Source: Candidatus Paracaedibacter acanthamoebae | GTDB lineage: Bacteria > Pseudomonadota > Alphaproteobacteria > Paracaedibacterales > Paracaedibacteraceae | Direction of reading: 5' to 3' | DNA length: 64,000 nt | Assembly: GCF_000742835.1 (NCBI RefSeq) | Contig: NZ_CP008941.1 | Span: 2,099,690 to 2,163,689, forward strand | Shown: piece after piece, positions 53,232-63,117 of the stretch | Layout of the letters: the number at the start of each line of letters is the position of its first letter | How positions within the stretch are numbered: the first letter of the stretch is position 1 | Made by a program: the position numbers and the translations under genes | Notes under the pieces: generated by a model | What the model was told of the DNA's origin: nothing | The model's input: only the letters and a program-made list of their open reading frames with translations | Database searches by the model: none

Positions 53232-54598
53232 TTGACGTCGTGAAAAAATTTATTTTTGAAATTAATGTGCTTCATTTTATTAAGCCATCGGGCGCTTTCT
53301 TCTAGGAAAGAGGAACCATCCTTTAATCCTTCAAGGTTTTCAAAATAGCGTATAGCCCAATTAAATCCTAAGCATAAAACGGCTAAGATTAACCATATTC
53401 CATAATAGCTCATCGCTTGGGTCAAATAAACAAATCCAAATGAAGTCACGAGGTAGATGATCATTCTTGAAAAAGCATAGATAAGGCTCGTGCTTGTAAA
53501 TCGTTTTAGAGTGGGAAAATGATTCATCATAAGACCAGCTGCCGGCACATCCATAATGCCAAACACCATTATCAGGAACTGAAACATCAATAATTGCGAC
53601 GGAGAATGAATAATACTTAACCAATAAGGGTATAAAAGAACGATCGGCCAAAATATTAATAACCTGAATTTAAGGATGCGTAAGGGGTTGATTTTATAGC
53701 TTAAAAGAGAGTAGACCAAAAAACTGAGACATTGAGCAACAGAAAGAATAAAATTGTGCTGAATAACCTGTTCCGACGTATAATGATAAGTTGTTTTTAA
53801 AACATTTCCGAAATGGATATAAGCCAGATAAAAACACGCCGGATAACCGCAAGAAATTAAAAAGTAGGCCATAAAGGTTGAGGTATTAATTTTATCAGAG
53901 GAGGAAGAGGCTGATGATAAATTTTTAGCTGTCGGGTGCGCTTTACGTTTTTTTTGCAGTCTCTTCGTTCTTAAAAATTCGGATGTTTCTTGTAGTTGAG
54001 TGCGGGCAATAAGACCGATTGAGGAAATAGCGGCACCAATCCAAAAAGCCATTCGCCAATTAATTTCCAACTTTAAGAGCATAATGGCTAAACCAAGCGC
54101 AATCATTCCCCCCAAAGACGCCGAAAATGATGTCAGAGAAACGACAAGATATCGTAAAGGGGGTTTTGTTACCTCTGTTAAATAAATTTCCGCCCCAATA
54201 ATCTCTCCTTGGCAGGATAATCCCTGAAGGATTCGACAGATCGTAACCCCCCACGATGCTGTAATTCCGATTTGAGCATAGGTGGGCAAGGTTGCCATAA
54301 TCATACACGAAATTCCCATCATGATCGTCGTCATAATAACTGTTGTCTTCCTACCCATATAATCGCCAATAAAGCCGAATATAAGAGCCCCTACCGGCCG
54401 TAAAACATATGTGGAACAAAAAGCAAAGGCAGAAAGGAGAGCGGTTGTATGAGGATCTACTTTCGGAAAAAAGAGCTCGTTCAATAAAACAGCCATATGG
54501 ACATACAGCATCAGATCAAAATATTCCAGAAAGGTCCCGACCTGCAAAAGACCGACCGCATCATTCTTGTTGTGTTTAAGACTCGAGAGGAGACGCAT
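53228..54598 (-). CDS. MFS transporter, ProP/metabolite:H+ symporter type
   Basis: A 456-residue carrier with twelve hydrophobic segments. The family marks are VGTFLEYFDLMLYVHMAVL at TM1, VGALIFGFIGDYMGRKTTVI between TM2 and TM3, and GEIIGAEIYLTEV at TM5. This is the ProP-like group common in intracellular alphaproteobacteria as importers of host metabolites. The substrate cannot be told. A polar loop (TKRLQKKRKAHPTAKNLSSA) divides the two halves. It heads a three-gene transcript with the two DUF2608 proteins. Confidence 0.85.
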   Translation of the reverse strand: MRLLSSLKHNKNDAVGLLQVGTFLEYFDLMLYVHMAVLLNELFFPKVDPHTTALLSAFAFCSTYVLRPVGALIFGFIGDYMGRKTTVIMTTIMMGISCMIMATLPTYAQIGITASWGVTICRILQGLSCQGEIIGAEIYLTEVTKPPLRYLVVSLTSFSASLGGMIALGLAIMLLKLEINWRMAFWIGAAISSIGLIARTQLQETSEFLRTKRLQKKRKAHPTAKNLSSASSSSDKINTSTFMAYFLISCGYPACFYLAYIHFGNVLKTTYHYTSEQVIQHNFILSVAQCLSFLVYSLLSYKINPLRILKFRLLIFWPIVLLYPYWLSIIHSPSQLLMFQFLIMVFGIMDVPAAGLMMNHFPTLKRFTSTSLIYAFSRMIIYLVTSFGFVYLTQAMSYYGIWLILAVLCLGFNWAIRYFENLEGLKDGSSFLEESARWLNKMKHINFKNKFFHDVK

Positions 54599-54803
54599 AC
54601 ACCATACCTTGAGAATTAAAGGTCTTCACCCTTTCATAAATTTTTCTCTTTCCTGTAATCTATGAGAAAAAATCTTTTTTTTCACGAGGGGGCTCCAAAA
54701 ATTATGGAGGGAAGGGACTTTTCCATCTTAGAGGGAAGGATGATTGAGCTCTTAAGAAAAAGAAGATATTCTTGGTAAGAGATAAGGATTTTCGGACATA
54801 ACA

Positions 54804-55133
54804 ATGACATACAATAAATTTATTATAACAAATTTTAGCCCAGCGCTGACTATTAGCGCAGATACGCTTGTTATTGCTTGCCCCACCATGATTCATAATT
54901 ATGGTCTGCCTTATTATCTAGAAGGATTTAATCAATTGGTTAGCCGCTATCCATCTTTTAATCTCAAGCTTGCAATTCCTTGCCAGGACAATATAGGTCT
55001 TGCTTTAAAAGCGTTAGAGGCTGGGGTGAAAGTTATATATTTTGACGCACATTCTCCAGCCTGGTTGCAACTGATTGCTACCGCTACCACTTATGGGGCT
55101 GAGCTTATTAATCAAGAGGATTTAGATGGTTGA
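54804..55133 (+). CDS. Conserved-looking small protein coupled to lipB
   Basis: A 109-residue protein with no signal peptide. It has a mixed alpha/beta pattern ([51 protein letters not shown]). I do not recognise it. Its last 8 bases overlap lipB, which indicates translational coupling. The partner relation suggests a role near lipoate metabolism, but this is inference. Confidence 0.6.
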   Translation: MTYNKFIITNFSPALTISADTLVIACPTMIHNYGLPYYLEGFNQLVSRYPSFNLKLAIPCQDNIGLALKALEAGVKVIYFDAHSPAWLQLIATATTYGAELINQEDLDG

Positions 55134-55737
55134 ATGGATTACAGCTCCAGGCTTAGTCTCTTATCCTGAGGCGATTTCCTTTATGGAAAATCGAATTCAA
55201 CATATCCACCAGGGTGGCTCAGAATGTATTTGGTTATTGGAACACCCTCCTCTTTATACGGCAGGAACCAGTGCAAAAGCATTAGATTTAGTGGATTCGG
55301 ATCGATTCCCTGTTTTTGAAACCGGGCGGGGTGGGCAATTTACCTATCATGGGCCAGGACAGCGGGTTGTCTATGTGATGTTAGATCTCAATCGACGTGT
55401 TCCTGATTTACGGCAGTATGTAGCGATGTTGGAAAATTGGGTAATCAAAACCCTTGCTGAATTTGGTATCCAGGGATTTCAACGTCAAGGACGGGTGGGG
55501 ATTTGGGTTAATACACCAACCGGTGAAGAGAAAATTGCTGCGATTGGAGTACGCGTGTCAAAATGGATTACCTATCACGGTCTAGCGATTAATGTTAATC
55601 CCGATTTAGAGCATTTTTCTGGCATTGTTCCATGTGGTTTGCCCCACTTTGGCGTGACTTCCTTTCATAAACTGGGTAAACCCATCACAATGATTGAGCT
55701 TGACCAAGCCCTAATTCAGGTATGGGAAAAGCTATAG
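55126..55737 (+). CDS. lipB: Octanoyl-ACP:protein N-octanoyltransferase
   Basis: A 203-residue LipB. It transfers octanoate from acyl carrier protein to lipoyl domains of dehydrogenase complexes. The family marks are [30 protein letters not shown], the catalytic Lys in [20 protein letters not shown] and the catalytic Cys in [15 protein letters not shown]. The start at 55126 has AGAGGA upstream and overlaps the preceding gene. Confidence 0.95.
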   Translation: MVEWITAPGLVSYPEAISFMENRIQHIHQGGSECIWLLEHPPLYTAGTSAKALDLVDSDRFPVFETGRGGQFTYHGPGQRVVYVMLDLNRRVPDLRQYVAMLENWVIKTLAEFGIQGFQRQGRVGIWVNTPTGEEKIAAIGVRVSKWITYHGLAINVNPDLEHFSGIVPCGLPHFGVTSFHKLGKPITMIELDQALIQVWEKL

Positions 55738-55753
55738 GATTGACGCCCAAAAA

Positions 55754-56881
55754 TTAGAACTGTGCCATAACGTCAGTCAGAAGCTTGATGTCATCAACTG
55801 TATGTTTAGCCTGTAAAGCAAGCCTTAACCGACTGGTATGAGGGGGAACCGTGGGAGGACGAATCAGCGAGGTTAAGATTCCACCGTCTATCAGATGGTG
55901 CTGAAGCTTGGTGGCTTTCTCGACATCACCTAAGATAAGAGGAATAATATGTGTGGTTGATTGACCTGTATTAAATCCCATCTGAGAGAGATGAGATCGG
56001 AGTTGCTGAGCTAAAGCCTGAAGATGCTGACGCTCCTGCTGCAAGGTGGGCAGCAATTTGATAGCCTGATGGTTAGCCGCAATTGTTGCCGGTGGCAAGG
56101 CGGTTGAGTAAATGAATCCCGGGGCAAAATTAATCAAAAAATCCTTAAGCTCTTGAGAGCCGGCAAAATAAGCGCCAAATCCGCCCAAGGCTTTGCTGAA
56201 GGTCCCCATAACCCCAAAAAGACGATTGGCATAGGCTGAACTGAGACCGCTTCCGTTATCCCCTAAAACTCCTGTGGCATGGGCTTCGTCCACATAGACA
56301 TAAGCGCCGACTGTTTCGGCCAAATCACAAATTATTCCTAAATCGGCTACATCCCCGTCCATACCAAATACAGATTCTGTCAGAATAAAATGAGGATGAC
56401 CGGGTACAGCGTGTTTTTTAATGAGGGAATGCAGGTGATCATAATCCACATGATGATAGCGATGCTGACGTGCACCTGCTAACTGGCAGCCTTGGTGTAT
56501 ACTGGCATGATTAAGCCGATCAGAAAAAACTATGGGTGTTTTGTCGTAGTATTGATTAGATAATAAGGTTCCCAGGATGGTTAGATTGGCTTGAAAGCCA
56601 GTATTAAAAACAAGGGCTGCTTGCTGGTCTTTCAGCTGAGCTAACTCAATCTCTAAATCTTCAAGAGGTTTAGAATTGCCACTCAGTAAGCGAGCGCCTG
56701 TCGCGCCTGTCCCATAGGAGTCTAAGGCAGCCTTAGCGGCCTGGATAACGGCAGGATGGGATGATAAGGCTAAATAGTCATTACTGGTAAAATCTAAGCT
56801 GCAGCCGTGGCGGAGTTTTAAATCTCGTTTTGTTCCAGCCTTGACTTTTTCTGCAAGCGCTTTTTGAAAAGGGGAAACCAT
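55754..56881 (-). CDS. bioF: 8-amino-7-oxononanoate synthase-like enzyme
   Basis: A 375-residue PLP enzyme of the alpha-oxoamine synthase family. Features are LDFTSNDYLALSSHPAVI, GTGATGARLLSGN, the aldimine region VFSDRLNHASIHQG, DEAHATGVLGDNGSG and the PLP lysine in GTFSKALGGFGAYF. BioF makes 8-amino-7-oxononanoate from pimeloyl-ACP and alanine in biotin synthesis. The enzyme could instead be a 2-amino-3-ketobutyrate ligase or ALA synthase; the short length and sequence favour BioF. No other bio gene is in the window. It lies five bases from the hydrolase upstream. Confidence 0.8.
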   Translation of the reverse strand: MVSPFQKALAEKVKAGTKRDLKLRHGCSLDFTSNDYLALSSHPAVIQAAKAALDSYGTGATGARLLSGNSKPLEDLEIELAQLKDQQAALVFNTGFQANLTILGTLLSNQYYDKTPIVFSDRLNHASIHQGCQLAGARQHRYHHVDYDHLHSLIKKHAVPGHPHFILTESVFGMDGDVADLGIICDLAETVGAYVYVDEAHATGVLGDNGSGLSSAYANRLFGVMGTFSKALGGFGAYFAGSQELKDFLINFAPGFIYSTALPPATIAANHQAIKLLPTLQQERQHLQALAQQLRSHLSQMGFNTGQSTTHIIPLILGDVEKATKLQHHLIDGGILTSLIRPPTVPPHTSRLRLALQAKHTVDDIKLLTDVMAQF

Positions 56882-56885
56882 AATC

Positions 56886-57608
56886 TTACCCCAAAATTTC
56901 CTTTAGAAAGGCGTTCACATAGACTGTTGTTCGATTATCCAAGGATGCGTTAAAGACAGTGCCAAAGTGGGGGTCATTGGGAACTTCGGGGTTGGTAAAT
57001 GCATGATAACCGAGGCCATAAATGATCATTTGCCAATCGACCTCAGCATTTTGTAATTCCTGTTGAAAAGCGTGAACATCCTGGGCAGGTACCATGGGAT
57101 CTTTTTGACCGTGCAAGGTTAAAAGCTTAGCCCCATAGAGCGAAGGCAATTTATAATCCGGTTTGCTATATAACCCATGAATGCTGATGCCGGCACAAAC
57201 GCCTAAATTGTTACGGACTGTATCAAGAGCGCATAAACCGCCAAAACAATACCCCATCACGACAATTTTCTGATCATCAATGGTGGGATCTTGCTTTAGA
57301 TGGTTAATAATGGTGGTAATTCTGTTCTTTAGAAATTGACGATCTTCTATAAAAGGTCTCATCAACGCTGAGCATTCAGCCTTTGTTTCGCCCGTTTTAC
57401 CATCGCCATACAGATCGACTGCGATACCAATATACCCCGTTTGGGCCAACAAATTGGCTTTATGCTCGGCGAAATGATTGCGTCCCGACCAAGGGGAAAA
57501 AATCAGAACAGCTGGAAGGCGGCCCTGGGGCTTGTCAGGATAACTATAATAGAAATCAAGACGTTGGTTACCATCATAAAGGGGGCGAATTTCGTGAGTT
57601 GTTAGCAT
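56886..57608 (-). CDS. Dienelactone hydrolase family protein
   Basis: A 240-residue alpha/beta hydrolase of the dienelactone type. It shows PAVLIFSPWSGRNHFAEHKA, YIGIAVDLYGDG, the nucleophile elbow MGYCFGGLCAL (Cys as nucleophile in G-x-C-x-G), an Asp in LTLHGQKDPMVP and His in YGLGYHAFTNPE. The Cys is typical of true dienelactone hydrolases. The substrate is unknown. It precedes bioF by five bases. Confidence 0.85.
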   Translation of the reverse strand: MLTTHEIRPLYDGNQRLDFYYSYPDKPQGRLPAVLIFSPWSGRNHFAEHKANLLAQTGYIGIAVDLYGDGKTGETKAECSALMRPFIEDRQFLKNRITTIINHLKQDPTIDDQKIVVMGYCFGGLCALDTVRNNLGVCAGISIHGLYSKPDYKLPSLYGAKLLTLHGQKDPMVPAQDVHAFQQELQNAEVDWQMIIYGLGYHAFTNPEVPNDPHFGTVFNASLDNRTTVYVNAFLKEILG

Positions 57609-57914
57609 ACGGTTCCTCCATATTCAAACGCTAGTATGTCATATTTTACCCTAAAGATCTAGAAAAGGGGGTCCTTCAGTGATGAAGGATGATATTTTAA
57701 CCCATAATTGGGGGAGGTTATTTGCAGTTCAATTCACGGCAGTAAAAGGAGTGAAAACTTTAAAACCCATCTATTCTGGGGCGATTCTACTGCCAAATTA
57801 TAAATCCAGAATTGTTTTAGAGGCGTCGATTGTGTCATGCAGAACAACCCTAGCTTTTTAGGTCATATTTTCGTATAACTAAGACAATATATTTTTTTGT
57901 AAGGATAAGCAGTT
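57609..57914. other. 306-base gap with no convincing gene
   Basis: A 60-codon frame at 57679-57861 on the plus strand has no ribosome site of note and no family likeness, so I do not annotate it. The ssb ribosome site AAGGA lies at 57901-57905. Confidence 0.4.
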
Positions 57915-58403
57915 ATGGCTGGTTCAGTAAATAAAGTGACTTTGATTGGTCGGTTAGGTAAAGATCCTGAGGTTCGCAACAGTCCAGATGGATCAAAAAT
58001 TGTAACTATGTCCGTTGCAACCAGTGAGACGTGGAAAGATCGAGCCAGCGGGGAACGCAAAGAACGTACCGAATGGCACCGGGTCGTTATTTTTAACGAA
58101 AAGCTGGGTGAAATTGCCGAACGCTATTTGAAAAAAGGGGGTCAGGTTTATCTTGAAGGTTCTTTACAAACCCGTAAATGGACAGACCCTCAAGGAATAG
58201 AAAAATATACAACTGAAGTTGTTATCCAACGCTATCGCGGGGAGTTAACTTTGTTAGAATCTAAAGGGGGATCAGAAGGGTATTCCAATGACTTTGATAC
58301 CTCACCTTTAGGTTCTGGTGGTGGGAGCAGCGATCCTTTTAGCGTGGCACCAGCGGGTGGATCCAAAGGGTTTGATGATTTAAACGATGATATTCCGTTT
58401 TAA
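57915..58403 (+). CDS. ssb: Single-stranded DNA-binding protein
   Basis: A 162-residue SSB. The OB fold begins [19 protein letters not shown] and includes [20 protein letters not shown] and [13 protein letters not shown] Gly/Ser-rich linker follows, and the acidic C-terminal tip DDLNDDIPF that binds partner proteins is intact. It is next to gyrA in the same direction, 71 bases before it. Confidence 0.97.
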   Translation: MAGSVNKVTLIGRLGKDPEVRNSPDGSKIVTMSVATSETWKDRASGERKERTEWHRVVIFNEKLGEIAERYLKKGGQVYLEGSLQTRKWTDPQGIEKYTTEVVIQRYRGELTLLESKGGSEGYSNDFDTSPLGSGGGSSDPFSVAPAGGSKGFDDLNDDIPF

Positions 58404-58474
58404 GCCGTACCAGGTTCTGTGCCTCTAACTCGACGTACTGACTATTAAGCTTCCATTATTTGGGGAATTGATGC

Positions 58475-61249
58475 ATGACAAATGCCTTACTTGCGACTGA
58501 TATTAAGCCTGTTGCTATCGACGACGAAATGAAGCGCTCTTACCTCGATTACGCCATGAGCGTGATCGTGTCCCGAGCCTTACCAGATGTGCGTGACGGT
58601 TTAAAACCAGTCCACCGGCGTATTTTATATGCCATGAAAGAGGCCAACAATGAATATAACCGACCGTACCGCAAATCAGCCCGTACCGTCGGTGATGTTA
58701 TGGGTAAATATCACCCCCATGGGAACGCGGCAATTTATGACGCCATGGTGCGTATGGCCCAGGACTTCAGCTTACGTGTCCCCTTAATCGATGGCCAAGG
58801 AAACTTTGGGTCCATGGACGGTGACCCAGCGGCAGCTGAGCGTTATACCGAAGCGCGTCTCAGCCGTGCCGCACACGACTTATTAGAAGATATTGATCGG
58901 GATACAGTTGACTATCAGCCTAACTATGATGATTCAACGGTTGAGCCTAAAGTTCTTCCAGCTAAATTTCCCAATATTCTTGTCAACGGCGCGAATGGTA
59001 TTGCTGTGGGTATGGCGACCAATATACCTCCCCACAATTTAGGTGAAGTTATTGACGCCTGTTGTGCCCTTATTGAAAATCCCCACTTAGAAGTTGAAGA
59101 CCTCATGCAATATATGGCCGGTCCAGACTTCCCCACAGGGGGGATTATTGTTGGTCGGGCTGGTATTTTGGATGCCTTTCGGACCGGTCGTGGCTCTGTC
59201 GTTATGCGCGGTAAGACCCATACGGAAACAGTTCGTGGTGAACGGGAAGCCATCATTATTGATGAAATTCCGTATCAAGTGAACAAGGCCCGTTTGGTAG
59301 AGCGTATTGCTGAAATCGTCAAAGAAAAGATTGTCGAAGGTATTTCTGATCTGCGTGATGAATCCGACCGTGATGGGGTGCGCGTGGTGATTGAGCTTAA
59401 GCGTGATGCCGTGGCCGATGTCGTTTTAAACCAGTTGTATCGCTATACATCATTGCAAACATCCTTTGGCGTGAACATGCTAGCCTTAAACCATGGACGC
59501 CCAGAACAAATGTCGATCAAGCAAATTTTGACGGCATTCTTAGCCTTTCGTGAAGAGGTCATTTTACGACGCACTCGATTTGAGCTTGCTAAAGCTCGAG
59601 AAAAGGCTCACCTATTTGTTGGGTTGGCCATTGCAGTTGCGAACATTGATCCCATTATTGAATTAATCCGCCAAGCAGTCGACCGCGTCATTGCAAAAGA
59701 ACAATTAATGGGCCGTGATTGGCCCGTGGGTTCTGTTGGTCCTTTATTAGCCATTGTTGATGAGCCCGGTAGTTTTGTTGAGGGTCAAAATACTTATCGC
59801 CTGACAGATGCGCAGGCCCAAGCGATTCTTGATTTACGGTTACACCGTTTAACAGGCTTAGAACGGGAAAAAATTGCTAATGATTTGAATGAATTGGCTA
59901 CACAAATCAAAGAACTTTTAGACCTTTTAGGGAATCGTCAACGGGTGTTGGCGATCATGCAGGATGAACTGTTGGCTGTAAAAGACCAATTTAAGTCCCC
60001 CCGTCGTACAGAAATTGAAGAAGGTGATTCCTCTGTTGATGTGGAAGATCTCATTCAACGGGAAGAAATGGTTGTTACTGTCAGTATGGAAGGATACATT
60101 AAGCGCGTTCCCTTAAATACGTACAGGGCTCAACGCCGGGGCGGTAAAGGCCGGTCCGGCATGACCACAAAAGAAGAAGATATTGTCCAAGACGTTTTCG
60201 TCGCTAATACACACAACCCCGTCCTGTTCTTTACCACGAAGGGTATCGTCCATAACCTGAAAGTTTATCGCTTGCCGTTGGGCAGTCCTACTTCCAAGGG
60301 GCGTCCGATGATCAATATGTTACCGTTGAGTCAGGGTGAAAAGATATCGACAGTTTTGGTTATGCCGGAAGAGAGTGCTGACTGGGATAAGATGCATATC
60401 ATGTTTGCGACCTCCCATGGCAGTGTGCGCCGTAACAAGTTGAGCGATTTTATGAATATTCGCTCAAACGGTAAAATTGCGATGAAACTTGATGAAACGG
60501 AAGAACTCATTGCCGTGAAGACATGTACGGAAAATGACGACGTGATGTTATCGACTTCTTTTGGTAAATGTATCCGCTTTAATGTTGATGAAGTTCGTGT
60601 CTTCGTCGGCCGTGATTCTACGGGGGTTCGCGGCATTAAGCTGGCCGAAGGAGACAGTGTCATCTCTATGACTATTTTGGGTCAAGCTAAGGTATCGACT
60701 GATGAGCGTGATCTATACTTACGTCAAGCTTCTAAAATGCGTCAACTAGATGACGAAGAGCCCGAAGGTGAAGAAATTACCGTGGAAGGAACCTTAACGC
60801 CAGAGCGTTTCAAGGAACTTGCCGAAACGGAACAGTTTATTTTGACCTTGACCGAAAATGGTTTTGGTAAACGTTCTTCTGCTTTTGAATATCGGACGAC
60901 AGGCCGCGGTGGTGTTGGTGTCGATAGCATCATTGTGAATACTCGTAATGGGGGTGTGGTTGCCTCTTTCCCTGTGCAAGAAAATGATCAAATTATGTTG
61001 GTGACGGATGCGGGTAAATTGATTCGTTGCCCCATTCACGATGTGCGTATTGCGGGTCGCCGCACCCAAGGGGTGACGATCTTCCGCGTGGCTGAGGATG
61101 AAAGGGTCGTTTCTGTCAGCCATATCCCGGGTGATAAACTCGGAGAAGAAATTGAGGACGACGATATACCTATAGAGATTATCGAATCGATAGAGGGCGC
61201 TGAAGCCCCCACAGTCGAGAAAGGTGAACTACCAGAGGCTGCTGAATAA
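58475..61249 (+). CDS. gyrA: DNA gyrase subunit A
   Basis: A 924-residue GyrA. The breakage-reunion domain includes the catalytic Tyr124 in [11 protein letters not shown]. The quinolone region reads [17 protein letters not shown] (residues 80-96); the position of Escherichia coli Ser83 is Ala85. The C-terminal beta-pinwheel starts near residue 520, with the GyrA-box-like QRRGGKGR. The tail is acidic ([15 protein letters not shown]). Length is normal for alphaproteobacteria. A terminator follows 24 bases later. Confidence 0.97.
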   Translation: MTNALLATDIKPVAIDDEMKRSYLDYAMSVIVSRALPDVRDGLKPVHRRILYAMKEANNEYNRPYRKSARTVGDVMGKYHPHGNAAIYDAMVRMAQDFSLRVPLIDGQGNFGSMDGDPAAAERYTEARLSRAAHDLLEDIDRDTVDYQPNYDDSTVEPKVLPAKFPNILVNGANGIAVGMATNIPPHNLGEVIDACCALIENPHLEVEDLMQYMAGPDFPTGGIIVGRAGILDAFRTGRGSVVMRGKTHTETVRGEREAIIIDEIPYQVNKARLVERIAEIVKEKIVEGISDLRDESDRDGVRVVIELKRDAVADVVLNQLYRYTSLQTSFGVNMLALNHGRPEQMSIKQILTAFLAFREEVILRRTRFELAKAREKAHLFVGLAIAVANIDPIIELIRQAVDRVIAKEQLMGRDWPVGSVGPLLAIVDEPGSFVEGQNTYRLTDAQAQAILDLRLHRLTGLEREKIANDLNELATQIKELLDLLGNRQRVLAIMQDELLAVKDQFKSPRRTEIEEGDSSVDVEDLIQREEMVVTVSMEGYIKRVPLNTYRAQRRGGKGRSGMTTKEEDIVQDVFVANTHNPVLFFTTKGIVHNLKVYRLPLGSPTSKGRPMINMLPLSQGEKISTVLVMPEESADWDKMHIMFATSHGSVRRNKLSDFMNIRSNGKIAMKLDETEELIAVKTCTENDDVMLSTSFGKCIRFNVDEVRVFVGRDSTGVRGIKLAEGDSVISMTILGQAKVSTDERDLYLRQASKMRQLDDEEPEGEEITVEGTLTPERFKELAETEQFILTLTENGFGKRSSAFEYRTTGRGGVGVDSIIVNTRNGGVVASFPVQENDQIMLVTDAGKLIRCPIHDVRIAGRRTQGVTIFRVAEDERVVSVSHIPGDKLGEEIEDDDIPIEIIESIEGAEAPTVEKGELPEAAE

Positions 61250-61263
61250 TCAATCTTTAAGTC

Positions 61264-61542
61264 TCATAAGATAAAAACCCGGTTATGGCACCGGGTTTTT
61301 TCATGCAGGGACATGAGGTTGGTGGGGGTCTTTAAAAACGACCCATCCTTGGCCAGTATAAAGAAGATGACAATTTCACAAACTACAGTAAACGAACTAT
61401 AAACATAGTTCGGATAATTGAGCATCAATTGTTGAATAAATAAAAATCCAAACGGCAGAAAACTTAATGAGTGCAATAACCCCCCTATCAATTTAATTTT
61501 AAAATTCCCCCTCGGGGAAAATTTTGATAGTGGGCGAAACAT
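61264..61542 (-). CDS. Possible small membrane protein
   Basis: A 92-codon frame convergent to gyrA, ending inside the gyrA terminator. It encodes two likely membrane helices (LIGGLLHSLSFLPFGFLFIQ and FTVVCEIVIFFILA). No ribosome site of strength or family likeness is visible. Its overlap with the terminator lowers confidence. Confidence 0.3.
   Translation of the reverse strand: MFRPLSKFSPRGNFKIKLIGGLLHSLSFLPFGFLFIQQLMLNYPNYVYSSFTVVCEIVIFFILAKDGSFLKTPTNLMSLHEKTRCHNRVFIL
61273..61301 (+). terminator. Terminator of gyrA
   Basis: AAAACCCGG (61274-61282) pairs with CCGGGTTTT (61291-61299), and the T run continues to 61301. It lies about 25 bases after the gyrA stop. Confidence 0.88.
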
Positions 61543-61758
61543 TATTTTCTAAAATAAAGAATATAATGATGATTGTTACAAAATAAAAAAGTAAATTGGC
61601 AGTTTTATATAATAAATAATATTGACTATTTATTTTTCATCACCATATCTCTCTTGAATAAGAATTTCTGAGCAATCACAGATTACTGTTCATTTTTTCG
61701 GTTTCGACTGATAGAGAAACTGAAAAATTAGTTAGGAAAAAATTAGGAGATGATTAAT
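61543..61758. other. AT-rich leader before the secreted protein gene
   Basis: No gene is seen in these bases. The ribosome site AGGAG at 61746-61750 serves the ATG at 61759. Confidence 0.4.
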
Positions 61759-62586
61759 ATGAAAAAAATTAGCACAGCACTTTTGGCCGTCATCGCTGTG
61801 GGAGCAAGTCATTTATCAGCCCATGATAATATTTATAGTATGCAGGATTTTGCTAAAGGGGGTCGCCTTCATAATCTAGAAAAAGATGCCATCCAAGACT
61901 ATAAAATTGCTAATCCCACCGTTGATGCAAACCAATTGAGTAAATCCCAAACATTTACTATTTTAGAGGGTGCAAAAACTGAACTCTCTCAAGAAGAATC
62001 AGCTTTTTCTTACAAAGATGTGTTGCGGAGTGGGGCGAGCTATCTCACTGGTATTGCTGGGGTGGCAGGTGCTTACTACTTGGGCGTACCTGCTGTTTTT
62101 TGGGGTGTTTATAAAGGTACAGTTATTGGCTTAAACGTGATTGGTATTACGGGTTTTACTGCTATGTCAGGCGCAACAAATTTAGCCGTTATGGCCGCCG
62201 GATCACCAGTCGTTAAAGCAGCATTGATGGCAGGTTGCGGTGCTGCGGCAACGGCAGGGGCTTCTCTTGTATTTGATGCGGCAGAACTTCTGGGCAAAGC
62301 TGCTGTCGGCACCTATAAATTAGTTGGGGAATATTTCTTTGAAGATAAGCCTGTACTAGCTCCTGTAGAATTGTCAAAAGAAGAGTTGCGCCAAAAACGT
62401 CTCCAAAAATTTGATCGGAAGGCTGCAGTAGAAGAACCAACGGTCACCCCAAAGGTTGAAACCACCATGGAAAAAACGGCTGAAACAGTTAAGGCTGTTG
62501 CTAAAAGTGCATGGTCCTATCTCGGGAATGCTTATACGGCTCTAACTGAAAAGCTAGCCCCAAAGTCAGAACAAGCTGCTGCATAA
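61759..62586 (+). CDS. Secreted protein with a hydrophobic middle region, unknown function
   Basis: A 275-residue protein. The start at 61759 (MKKISTALLAVIAVGASHLSA) fits the ribosome site; an ATG at 61750 is too close to it. After the signal come about 70 polar residues, then three hydrophobic Gly/Ala-rich segments at about residues 95-180 (YLTGIAGVAGAYYLGVPAVF, TVIGLNVIGITGFTAMSGAT, AALMAGCGAAATAGASLVF). A charged C-terminus follows with a coiled stretch (ETTMEKTAETVKAVAKSAW). I recognise no family. Such a layout could insert in a membrane, including that of a host, but no evidence goes beyond hydrophobicity. Confidence 0.65.
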   Translation: MKKISTALLAVIAVGASHLSAHDNIYSMQDFAKGGRLHNLEKDAIQDYKIANPTVDANQLSKSQTFTILEGAKTELSQEESAFSYKDVLRSGASYLTGIAGVAGAYYLGVPAVFWGVYKGTVIGLNVIGITGFTAMSGATNLAVMAAGSPVVKAALMAGCGAAATAGASLVFDAAELLGKAAVGTYKLVGEYFFEDKPVLAPVELSKEELRQKRLQKFDRKAAVEEPTVTPKVETTMEKTAETVKAVAKSAWSYLGNAYTALTEKLAPKSEQAAA

Positions 62587-62606
62587 ACGAGGTCCTATAA
62601 AAATAC

Positions 62607-62640
62607 TTCAAACCATTCCCCTTGTTGGTAGTGGTTTGAA
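62607..62640. repeat. Hairpin after the secreted protein gene
   Basis: TTCAAACCA (62607-62615) pairs with TGGTTTGAA (62632-62640). It has no T run, so it may be a weak or Rho-assisted terminator. Confidence 0.45.
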
Positions 62641-62785
62641 TACTTACCCAGCAAAATTTATACAATCATCTCATAATTTTGCTTTTGCTCTCTGCGTTAT
62701 AGTTATGGAATTTTTAGACTTGTAAGCATAGTTGTTAATGCTATCTTTATACGAGGAATTAACTTGATACGTATAAGGAGATAAC

Positions 62786-62962
62786 ATGTCAAAAACTATG
62801 CTAATGCTCTTATTTGCAGGATTTGTTCTAACAGGATGCAACACCGTCGAAGGTGTGGGTAAAGATATTAGGCATGCAGGTGGATCTCTTGAAGAGAATG
62901 CTCAGGAACATAAGCCCGCTGAGAGACAGCCTGTCAGAACCAGAACTGTAGTCTATAGATAG
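62786..62962 (+). CDS. Entericidin-like small lipoprotein
   Basis: A 58-residue lipoprotein. The signal peptide (MSKTMLMLLFAGFV) ends in lipobox LTGC. The mature start CNTVEGVGKDIRHAGGSLEE matches the EcnA/EcnB entericidin family, which has NT-x-x-G-x-G-x-D just after the cysteine. AAGGAG lies seven bases before the ATG. In Escherichia coli the entericidins act as an antidote-toxin pair at the envelope; only one gene is present here. It is followed by a good terminator. Confidence 0.85.
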   Translation: MSKTMLMLLFAGFVLTGCNTVEGVGKDIRHAGGSLEENAQEHKPAERQPVRTRTVVYR

Positions 62963-63058
62963 AGATTAAAAATCACGGTAAGATGACTTCTGTTTGTCGG
63001 GCTTCATAGACGATGAAACAATAATTACCTTGATAGAGTCTTACTGAGCCTCAATCTT

Positions 63059-63089
63059 AAGCCACTGCCCAAAGGGAGTGGCTTTTTTT
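63059..63089 (+). terminator. Terminator after the entericidin-like gene
   Basis: AAGCCACT (63059-63066) pairs with AGTGGCTT (63077-63084), with inner GCCC/GGG pairing, and then TTTTTT follows. It lies about 100 bases after the stop. Confidence 0.85.
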
Positions 63090-63117
63090 ATAAGGTTAGT
63101 TAAGTAAAATAAGGCTT

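Noticed and set aside
57679-57861. 60-codon frame upstream of ssb
   Set aside because: No strong ribosome site, no family likeness and a composition like non-coding DNA.
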